A stretch of 59,949 bases of DNA, taken from contig CAAHEC010000012.1 of NCBI GenBank assembly GCA_900772415.1, positions 1 to 59,949 on the forward strand. Reading direction: 5' to 3'. Source of the stretch: Bacilli bacterium. Its GTDB lineage: Bacteria > Bacillota_I > Bacilli_A > RF39 > UBA660. Below the pieces are notes generated by a model. The model ran no database searches. It saw only the letters and a list, made by a program, of their open reading frames with translations, and was not told the DNA's origin. Made by a program: the position numbers and the translations under genes. This document shows, one piece after another, positions 32,411-39,201 of this stretch; positions within the stretch are counted from its first letter, which is position 1, and each line of letters starts with the position of its first letter.

Positions 32411-33632
32411 GTTTTTCGTTATCGAAATTTTCAGAAAAACATTTGTTTATTTCATCACCTAAATCTATTGTTTTTTCTTTATCTAAAATATTATCATAAT
32501 TAAATGCTCTCGTTTTTTCTTCATCATTATCAATGTGATTAACACTTGAAGATATATTGGATACATCAATTGTTTTTTCCAAGTCGGTTTTATTATCATC
32601 TTTTATATTATTTTTAATAGTTTCTCTTTTTACATCTTTTTTCTTTTTACCATTTTTGTTTCCCTTATTTTTAATAATTAAAATTACTATAATAGTAGCT
32701 ATAATTATTAATAACAATAAAGATATAATGTATGGTAAATAATTCTTTTTAACGGGTTTATTTATTATAATACGATATAAACTACTATCATCATTATTTG
32801 TAACCTTAATGTTGATTATACTTCCATCTTTTAAATTTTTATTACCCGTTATTTTGTATTTTGAATTGCTATCCTCTAAAATTACATTAATATCTAATTT
32901 ATTTGTATTTTCCTTTATTTTTAAATGATATGTTAAAGATGTTCCATCAAAGTTTAAATTATATCCCTTGATTTTTATGCTTTTTACTTTACTGGTGCTT
33001 TTTTCTTCTTCTTCTTTTCTAGTTACTATTACCTTATAGTACTTAATTGATCCATCTTCTGCAGTTACTGTTATAGTATACTCATTATCACCTATAACAA
33101 GCGTTTTAGGGCCTGATAACTCATATTTTGCCGTCTCATCATAAGTTACTGCCTTAATAGATATGGTTTTAATATCTTCTGCTACATTTATAAAATACTT
33201 AGTTTCTTCTTTATCAAATTCCTTTATTTCTTCATCATCTATTATTATAGCTGATAAATAATTATTACTTGATTTTTTCTTAGTTGTAGTTGTTGTAGTA
33301 CTTTTTTTTGTAGTTACTAAATCACTAGCACTTATTGTAATTGTTTTATGAGTTATAATATTATCAAGTGATTTTAAACTAATATCATAACGTCTTCCGT
33401 CTTCAGCCTTAAATTTTATTTTACTATTTGTAGAAATCTTTTTAGAGCCCTCATAAATTTTTAATTCCGTATCGATTATTATAGGGTCTTTTGTAAATAC
33501 TTCACATGTAAAAGGTTCACCTACTATGATATTATTGGGACACTTTATATCATAGTCCTCTATAGCATATATTTTATTTACAAATAAAAATAAACTTATT
33601 ATAAATATTAACAAAATTTTTACTTTCTTCAT
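32397..33632 (-). CDS. Membrane-anchored cadherin-like surface protein with a repeated EKT tail motif
   Basis: About 411 residues. A signal peptide (residues 1-24), then an Ig-like part with CPNNIIVGEPFTCEVFTKD, a Thr-rich linker (TTKKSTTTTTTKKKSS), and two cadherin-like beta-sandwich repeats (about 127-205 and 215-295) with the signature EYTITVTAEDGSIKYYKVIV. A membrane helix (YIISLLLLIIIATIIVILII) follows, then a cytoplasmic tail of about 90 charged residues. That tail contains LEKTIDVS, DEEKTRAF and DKEKTIDLG, three copies of an EKT core that could be threonine-kinase targets (inference). ATG 33632 follows AGGAG; a TTG at 33641 touches the ribosome site. Confidence 0.75.
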   Translation of the reverse strand: MKKVKILLIFIISLFLFVNKIYAIEDYDIKCPNNIIVGEPFTCEVFTKDPIIIDTELKIYEGSKKISTNSKIKFKAEDGRRYDISLKSLDNIITHKTITISASDLVTTKKSTTTTTTKKKSSNNYLSAIIIDDEEIKEFDKEETKYFINVAEDIKTISIKAVTYDETAKYELSGPKTLVIGDNEYTITVTAEDGSIKYYKVIVTRKEEEEKSTSKVKSIKIKGYNLNFDGTSLTYHLKIKENTNKLDINVILEDSNSKYKITGNKNLKDGSIINIKVTNNDDSSLYRIIINKPVKKNYLPYIISLLLLIIIATIIVILIIKNKGNKNGKKKKDVKRETIKNNIKDDNKTDLEKTIDVSNISSSVNHIDNDEEKTRAFNYDNILDKEKTIDLGDEINKCFSENFDNEKQKKQ

Positions 33633-33695
33633 TTTTATCAACTCCTATTTTACATAATTTATTGTAACATTTTATATTTTAAATTACAATAAATT

Positions 33696-34367
33696 TTATT
33701 TACTTATAATATCATTTATTACATAACTTGAAAGAAGTATACCTGCACAATTGGGTACTAGGGCCATAGATCCTACGCTTCCCTTTTCTTTAATCAGAGG
33801 TTTTTCTGTAGAATAAACTACGGGTAATTTATATTTAAAATTTACTTTTCTAAGCTCATATCTTAATTTTTTAGCTAAAGGATCATATTCAGTTTTCCAA
33901 ATATTAGATAATTTTAACATACTTGGATTAATTCTGTTTCCAGTTCCACAAGATGAAATTATCTTAATATTATTTTTATAAGCAAACAAAGCAAGTAAAA
34001 CCTTAGCTTTAATATCATCGCAGCAATCAACTATATAATCAGTTTTCGGAATAATAAAGTTTTCATCTATTTTCGCATTTATAGCTAAAACATTAGCCAA
34101 TGTGTTAATTTGTTTTGCCCTTTCTTTTGCGATAATTACCTTAGATTTTCCAATGTTATTATTTAAACTAAGTACTTGTCTATTTAAATTACTCTCTTCA
34201 AATATATCATAATCTACTATTATAATTTTACCTATAGCACTTCTTATTAACATTTCAAAGACAGAACCACCTACTCCTCCAACCCCTACTAGTAAGACAC
34301 TTGTATTTTTTAATTTTTCTATTTTTTCATCATCTATTATTTTTCTTGTTCTTTCAAGCATATCCAT
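33696..34367 (-). CDS. tcdA: tRNA threonylcarbamoyladenosine dehydratase (TcdA, ThiF/E1-like)
   Basis: TcdA cyclises t6A37 of ANN-decoding tRNAs to ct6A using ATP. The 223-residue protein has the E1-like nucleotide-binding motif VLLVGVGGVGGSVFEMLIRS, the ATP-contacting DYDIFEESNLNRQVLS, the catalytic-loop DCCDDIKAKVLL, and SSCGTGNRINPSMLKLSN. The C-terminal KGSVGSMALVPNCAGILLSS also fits TcdA. In Bacillus its relative lies beside aspS and a 6S RNA gene, and the same holds here. It is a little shorter than E. coli TcdA (about 268). ATG 34367 lies just after AGGTGA. Confidence 0.9.
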   Translation of the reverse strand: MDMLERTRKIIDDEKIEKLKNTSVLLVGVGGVGGSVFEMLIRSAIGKIIIVDYDIFEESNLNRQVLSLNNNIGKSKVIIAKERAKQINTLANVLAINAKIDENFIIPKTDYIVDCCDDIKAKVLLALFAYKNNIKIISSCGTGNRINPSMLKLSNIWKTEYDPLAKKLRYELRKVNFKYKLPVVYSTEKPLIKEKGSVGSMALVPNCAGILLSSYVINDIISK

Positions 34368-34411
34368 TCTAATCACCTAATTATATTATATAATTTTTAA
34401 AATTTTTTTCA

Positions 34412-34592
34412 AATAAAAAATGACCCAAAGAGTCGTTTGCTAACAAGATAAACCTGCGCTTATCTGCAGGTGGGCATCCCACAATGATTTTAGACTTCTT
34501 AAATAAATTTAAGCATGAACACCATCATTGATTCTGATTCCCTATAATATCTTAGCGGGTTAAATGTGTTAGCTTACGATATCTCAAGGTCA
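34412..34592 (-). ncRNA. ssrS: 6S RNA (ssrS/bsrA-type), regulator of RNA polymerase
   Basis: 6S RNA mimics an open promoter and binds sigma-A RNA polymerase. On the - strand a promoter is followed by about 180 transcribed bases ending in a hairpin (GACTC with GGGTC) and a T run. The ends pair: the 5' GCTAACA (34567-34573) matches TGTTAGC (34439-34445), closing a long rod. A lower stem GCAGAT...CTGC-type region and an open central part fit the 6S plan, though I have not folded it by computer. The place between tcdA and aspS is that of Bacillus 6S-1 (known synteny). A database covariance match would settle it. Confidence 0.8.
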
Positions 34593-34597
34593 ATTAT

Positions 34598-34627
34598 ATT
34601 ATACCATTAATTAACTAATATATTCAA
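34598..34627 (-). promoter_or_regulatory. Promoter of the 6S RNA gene
   Basis: On the - strand TTGAAT (34622-34627), an 18-base spacer and a perfect TATAAT (34598-34603) precede the predicted 6S RNA start near 34592. Confidence 0.7.
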
Positions 34628-34648
34628 TATAAAACTCAAAATTTTACA

Positions 34649-35290
34649 TTATTTGTAATTAACTATTAACTCTCTTATTGTATTTACAATGTTATAAAAT
34701 ACTTTTTCATTATCTAAATTTAATTTTTTATTATTAATAACTAATCTTAATGAAGGAATACCACAAACTAAAGATACAACGGATATTATTTCATTTTCAT
34801 TATCTTTATTAGGAATGTTATTTTCATCTACTTTAACGTTATTTTTTAGAGCAATTTTTTTAAAATCATCTATTATATTAGTTTTATCTAGCAAAGTAGT
34901 CCTGCCATCCGTTACTATATCAATATCAGTATCATCCTTAAATGTACTTGAATGAATGTCTATTAGTAACTTTATACCATTTACTTCAATTAAATTTATA
35001 ATTCCATTTTTATAATTATGATCTGAATCAAAGTTTGGATCAGCATGCGTAAACAATTGAAATATTGCAAAAGATCCAGTTGCATAGCTTAAATACCTAG
35101 CAAGTGCACCAGTATATTTCTCAGCTTCTCTAACTTCATCACCACGTAGTTGATTAACAGAATGAGGAGCTGATATCAAAACAGGTATATTTCCAGATAA
35201 AACACGATATTTTTCTTCAGTCCATACATTAGTACCAAAATATTCATTATTAGCAAAATCAGCTTCTAATCCTAGTATTTCGTCTTTCAT
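34649..35290 (-). CDS. N-formylglutamate amidohydrolase-like metal-dependent hydrolase
   Basis: A 213-residue cytoplasmic protein resembling the FGase family, zinc enzymes that cleave N-formyl or related amides. Indicators are PVLISAPHSVNQLRGDEVRE near residue 35 (first His), FTHADPNFDSDHNYKNGI, and GIKLLIDIHSS with the Asp-x-His-Ser metal site. It is shorter than histidine-pathway FGases (about 260), and no hut genes are near, so the substrate is unknown. It lies between 6S RNA and aspS, where many Bacilli have no gene. The 6S promoter lies about 20 bases past its stop. Confidence 0.7.
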   Translation of the reverse strand: MKDEILGLEADFANNEYFGTNVWTEEKYRVLSGNIPVLISAPHSVNQLRGDEVREAEKYTGALARYLSYATGSFAIFQLFTHADPNFDSDHNYKNGIINLIEVNGIKLLIDIHSSTFKDDTDIDIVTDGRTTLLDKTNIIDDFKKIALKNNVKVDENNIPNKDNENEIISVVSLVCGIPSLRLVINNKKLNLDNEKVFYNIVNTIRELIVNYK

Positions 35291-35361
35291 ATGACCACTC
35301 CTATAATTATTCTAGAATAATTATATATTATTTTTTCTTAAAAAACAATAATAGAATTAAA

Positions 35362-35389
35362 AAAGGCCCTAATAAAGGTCTTTTTTTGT
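35362..35389 (-). terminator. Terminator after aspS
   Basis: AAAGACC and GGCCTTT pair with one A/C mismatch around an eight-base loop, followed by a T run on the - strand. On the + strand the same stem forms with a G-U pair. Confidence 0.65.
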
Positions 35390-35394
35390 AAACG

Positions 35395-37140
35395 TTATAC
35401 TTCTTTAATACTAATGCCTAAATCTTTTAACTGTTTTTCTTCAACCGTATTAGGACACTCACTCATAAGGCAGTTTGCGGATGCTGTTTTAGGAAATGCT
35501 ATTACGTCTCTTATATTTTCGGTATTAGTTAAAAGCATCGTTAATCTATCTAGTCCAAATGCAAGTCCTCCATGTGGTGGAGTTCCATATTTTAATGCAT
35601 CTACAAAGAATCCAAATTTATCTTTTATTTGTTCATCGGTAAGTTCTAGTGCTTCAAACATTTTCTTTTGAACATCTTCATTATGAATACGAATAGAACC
35701 TCCACCAGCTTCATAACCATTTATAACCATATCATAAGCCTTACTGTAGCAATTAGCCTTATCAGTTAATAATTTATCTACATCACTATCTTTTGGAGCT
35801 GTAAAAGGATGATGACATGCTACAAACCTATTTTCTTCTTCACTCCATTCAAATGATGGAAAATCAGTTACCCAAAGAAGTTTATAATCATTTTTATCTA
35901 TCAAATTAAGTTCCTTTGCAAGTTTGCATCTTAATGCACCAAGTGATGTTTTAACTATTTTATAATTACCAGATATAATTAAAACTAAATCACCCGCTTT
36001 AACATCAAGTATTTTTTTAATTTCAGATTTTTCTTCGTCAGTTGTAACCTTAGCGATAGAGCCTGTTACGTCATCATTATATTTTAAGTATGCAAGGCCA
36101 CTTGCTTTATAAGTTTTAACAAATTCAGTTAATGAATCCAATTTTTTTCTAGAAAACTTATCTGCACAGTCTTTTACTACTATTGCATTTATTATACCTT
36201 TACTTGCTATAACATTTTTAAATACCTCAAATGTCGTATTATTAAAGATACTTGTAATATCATTTATTTTCATGTCAAACCTTAAATCAGGTTTATCTGA
36301 GCCATAATATTTAATTGCATCGTTATATTTCATTTTCATAAGAGGAAGTGTTATGTCAATATTTTTAACCTTTTTAAATACATATTTAATTAAGTTTTCA
36401 GCTATATTCATAACGTCATCTTCGCTTACAAAACTCATTTCCATATCTATTTGAGTAAATTCTGGTTGTCTATCTGCCCTTAAGTCTTCGTCTCTAAAGC
36501 ATTTAGCTATTTGAAAGTACTTTTCGATACCACCAACCATTAATAATTGTTTAAATAATTGTGGTGACTGTGGCAATGCATAAAACTTACCCTTATTTAC
36601 TCTAGATGGAACTAAATAATCTCTAGCTCCTTCTGGAGTTGTTTTACAAAGAATAGGCGTTTCTACTTCTATAAAATCCTTTGAATCCAAAAATTCTCTT
36701 ACTGCCATGGTAATTTTACTTCTAGTAATTAATTTATTTTTTATTTCATCTCTTCTAATGTCTAAATATCTGTATTTTAGCCTAGTATCTTCAAGTGCTG
36801 TTGTATTATCAGTAATTTCAAACGGAATATCTATTGATCTACTAATTAATTCTAAAGAACTTGTTTCAACTTCAATTTCCCCAGTTGGAATATTATCATT
36901 TTTACTTTCTCTTTCAACTATTTTTCCAGTAACCTTAATAACCGATTCATTCTTTAGAGATGATGCTGTTTCATAATCTTTATTATCTGGTCTTACAACA
37001 ACCTGAATAATACCACTTCTGTCTCTTAAATCGATAAATAAAAGACCACCTAGGTTTCTCTTTTTTTGAACCCAGCCATATAAAGTAACTTCTTTATTTA
37101 CATGCTTTATATTAAAACTAGCATTATTAAATTCTTTCAT
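35395..37140 (-). CDS. aspS: Aspartyl-tRNA synthetase
   Basis: A class II synthetase that charges tRNA-Asp. The 581-residue bacterial-type protein has the anticodon-binding OB domain (about 1-110, with VTLYGWVQKKRNLGGLLFID), motif 1 in TMAVREFLDSKDFIEVETPI, motif 2 in FRDEDLRADRQPEFTQIDME, the bacterial GAD insertion (about 280-420), and motif 3 in GLAFGLDRLTMLL. No Gln-amidotransferase information is available to decide between discriminating and non-discriminating types. It is the third gene of the hisS-unknown-aspS operon led by the T-box. The ATG follows GAGGG. Confidence 0.97.
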   Translation of the reverse strand: MKEFNNASFNIKHVNKEVTLYGWVQKKRNLGGLLFIDLRDRSGIIQVVVRPDNKDYETASSLKNESVIKVTGKIVERESKNDNIPTGEIEVETSSLELISRSIDIPFEITDNTTALEDTRLKYRYLDIRRDEIKNKLITRSKITMAVREFLDSKDFIEVETPILCKTTPEGARDYLVPSRVNKGKFYALPQSPQLFKQLLMVGGIEKYFQIAKCFRDEDLRADRQPEFTQIDMEMSFVSEDDVMNIAENLIKYVFKKVKNIDITLPLMKMKYNDAIKYYGSDKPDLRFDMKINDITSIFNNTTFEVFKNVIASKGIINAIVVKDCADKFSRKKLDSLTEFVKTYKASGLAYLKYNDDVTGSIAKVTTDEEKSEIKKILDVKAGDLVLIISGNYKIVKTSLGALRCKLAKELNLIDKNDYKLLWVTDFPSFEWSEEENRFVACHHPFTAPKDSDVDKLLTDKANCYSKAYDMVINGYEAGGGSIRIHNEDVQKKMFEALELTDEQIKDKFGFFVDALKYGTPPHGGLAFGLDRLTMLLTNTENIRDVIAFPKTASANCLMSECPNTVEEKQLKDLGISIKEV

Positions 37141-37145
37141 AGTAA

Positions 37146-37640
37146 TTAAATCCCTCTTTCCAATTCATTTTCTATATATTTTTGTACATATCTTTCATGT
37201 CTATCATGATTAATTTTTTCTTCATATGACATATAAAAATCATCAAATTCTTCATTTTTTCTTAATATGTTAAATAAAGTATTTAACTGACTACTAGTAG
37301 TTTTTTTATCATTAATTAATACATCAGGATATATTAATATAGCTTTTCTTGATTCAGCATCATGACCATAATATATATAGCCATAGAAATGTATCAATAT
37401 ATCTTGTTTATTATCAAGCCTTGATATAGTATACAAAAAACTTCCAGATGGATTTGCAAGATATTTTACATAATCAAGCCTTTTAGTAACATATTCTTCA
37501 GCCCACTCTATATGAGTTGGATTGTGTTTATTCTTAATGCTGACTTTATAAAATGAGCCATCCGGTGCGATGAAACCATCATATTTTGCTATCTCGTTTA
37601 TATCTAAAATTGGTTTAAATGTACTTTCATCTATTTTCAT
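37146..37640 (-). CDS. Unidentified protein encoded between hisS and aspS
   Basis: A 164-residue cytoplasmic protein. Notable blocks are YDGFIAPDGSFYKVSIKNKH (about residues 20-40), HIEWAEEYVTKRLDYVKYL, and DILIHFYGYIYYGHDAESRK. Two His-containing stretches and a charged C-terminus rich in Glu, Arg and Tyr are seen, but no catalytic pattern I know. It overlaps nothing; ATG 37640 starts eight bases beyond the hisS stop, with AGGTT upstream, and aspS starts five bases after its stop. Being inside the operon, it should share the T-box control. Longer upstream frames only run into hisS. Confidence 0.65.
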   Translation of the reverse strand: MKIDESTFKPILDINEIAKYDGFIAPDGSFYKVSIKNKHNPTHIEWAEEYVTKRLDYVKYLANPSGSFLYTISRLDNKQDILIHFYGYIYYGHDAESRKAILIYPDVLINDKKTTSSQLNTLFNILRKNEEFDDFYMSYEEKINHDRHERYVQKYIENELERGI

Positions 37641-37647
37641 AATTAAC

Positions 37648-38988
37648 CTACTTTTTACAATTACATTCATGCGACTTATGATTGCATGTACAACTATCAC
37701 CACAAGATGTATCATCATCCTCTACTATGTTTTCATCTAAATAATATATTAATGCATCTAGTGATATTATCTCTTCTTCTTTTGTTTTGTTATTTTTTAT
37801 TTTAACTTCATTATTTTTTAATTCACTACTATTAAGTACAATAGTGAATTTGCTATTTAATCTATCTGCTTGTTTAAACTGAGCTTTTAAGCTTCTTGAT
37901 AAGTAATCAGTCTCTACAATAAATCCATTCATTCTAAGTTCATTAGATAAATATGCAGCATACTTTTTCTCATCTTCACTTACGTATAGCAAGAATAGAT
38001 CACAGCTATTTTGAATAGGTATTTTAACGTCTTCTTTTTCAAGTGCAAGCATTAATCTATCAAATCCGGCTGCAAAACCAATAGCAGGTGTTTCTGGTCC
38101 TCCAAGGCTTTCTATCATACCATTATAACGGCCTCCACCACCAATAACGTTTTGAGCGCCAAAACCTTCTATTTTAGCTTCTACTTCAAATACGGTGTGA
38201 TTATAATAATCAAGACCCCTTACAACGTTTGGATTAACTTGAAATTCTACGCCCATAACCTTTAGATACTCTTTTACTTTTTCAAATCTTTCTTTAGATT
38301 CTTTATTTAAATAATCAATTGTTTTAGGAGCATTTTTCATAATTTCTTTATTGGCATCTACTTTACAATCAAGTATTCTAAGTGGATTTTTTTCAAATCT
38401 TTCTTTGCAGTCACCACATAATTCACTTATGTGTGGTTTAAAGTGATTAATTAACGCCGTTCTATAACGTTCTCTTGATTCTTTATCTCCAAGTGAGTTT
38501 ATGTTAACTTTTATACCTTTTAATCCTAATATTTTATAAATGTTAACTGCAAGAGATATTACCTCAGCATCTGACAATGGATCATCTGATCCAATAAGTT
38601 CATATCCGAATTGGGTAAGCTCTCTATATCTTCCTGCTTGTGGTCTTTCATAACGATACATTGGACAATTATAATATAGTTTTACAGGTTTATTATTATC
38701 TCCATACATCTTATTTTCAATAAAACTTCTAACAACACCTGCAGTTCCTTCTGGACGAAGTGTAATACGCCTTCCCCCACGGTCAGTAAAATCATAAGTT
38801 TCCTTAGTTACTATGTCAGTTGTTTCTCCAACACCCCTATGAAATAATTCACTAGATTCAAATACTGGAACACGTATAAAATTATAGTTATACTTTTCCA
38901 TCACTTCATCTATTACTTTAGATACATATTGCCATCTTTTGGCTTCATCTCCATAAATATCCTTAGTTCCTTTTGGTTTTGTTATCAT
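37648..38988 (-). CDS. hisS: Histidyl-tRNA synthetase with a Cys/His-rich C-terminal tail
   Basis: A class II synthetase that charges tRNA-His. The 446 residues carry the N-terminal KPKGTKDIYGDEAKRWQYV, motif 2 YNCPMYRYERPQAGRYREL, the His A motif VRGLDYYNHTVFEVE, motif 3 PAIGFAAGFDRLMLAL, and the anticodon-binding domain (about 330-420). The last 18 residues, CGDSCTCNHKSHECNCKK, form a tail with five Cys and two His beyond the usual end (about residue 420-425). No such tail is part of standard HisRS. First gene of the operon; AGGAGG precedes the ATG; the leader is a T-box. Confidence 0.96.
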   Translation of the reverse strand: MITKPKGTKDIYGDEAKRWQYVSKVIDEVMEKYNYNFIRVPVFESSELFHRGVGETTDIVTKETYDFTDRGGRRITLRPEGTAGVVRSFIENKMYGDNNKPVKLYYNCPMYRYERPQAGRYRELTQFGYELIGSDDPLSDAEVISLAVNIYKILGLKGIKVNINSLGDKESRERYRTALINHFKPHISELCGDCKERFEKNPLRILDCKVDANKEIMKNAPKTIDYLNKESKERFEKVKEYLKVMGVEFQVNPNVVRGLDYYNHTVFEVEAKIEGFGAQNVIGGGGRYNGMIESLGGPETPAIGFAAGFDRLMLALEKEDVKIPIQNSCDLFLLYVSEDEKKYAAYLSNELRMNGFIVETDYLSRSLKAQFKQADRLNSKFTIVLNSSELKNNEVKIKNNKTKEEEIISLDALIYYLDENIVEDDDTSCGDSCTCNHKSHECNCKK

Positions 38989-38999
38989 TTATATCCTCC

Positions 39000-39146
39000 T
39001 TTTTATACAAAAAAGAGCCTTTTTAGTTTAGGGATGAACTTATGTCCACGGTGCCACCCTACTTCACTTAAAGTGCTCTTTTATTTTAACTTAAATTGTC
39101 TTGTTTTTATTTGTATTGTAAGCTGTCACTTCTTACTAAAAACTAT
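39000..39146 (-). promoter_or_regulatory. T-box leader of hisS-aspS with a very short Stem I
   Basis: Senses uncharged tRNA. The antiterminator is clear on the - strand: AGGG, the bulge TGGCACC, helix TGGAC/GTTCA with an ATAA loop, closed by TCCCT (39029-39060). A T run at 39009-39014 follows the outer helix AAAAGAGC/GCTCTTTT. The promoter directly upstream limits Stem I to about 45 bases: an outer helix GTTTTTA/TAAAAAC and an inner hairpin GTAAG/CTTAC (39118-39136) whose nine-base loop contains GAC (Asp codon). The usual AG bulge and distal loop are absent. Confidence 0.85.
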
Positions 39147-39152
39147 AGTTAT

Positions 39153-39181
39153 ATTTTAGTATATATTTTTAAATTAGTCAA
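39153..39181 (-). promoter_or_regulatory. Promoter of the hisS T-box operon
   Basis: On the - strand TTGACT (39176-39181), a 17-base spacer and TAAAAT (39153-39158). The start is expected near 39146, which fixes the leader at about 158 bases. Confidence 0.75.
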
Positions 39182-39201
39182 TAATTATTTAGGAAGAAAG
39201 C

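Noticed and set aside
34649..35290. Histidine-degradation FGase (hutG)
   Set aside because: The fold signs fit the family, but no hut genes are near and the protein is short, so a gene symbol would be unsupported.
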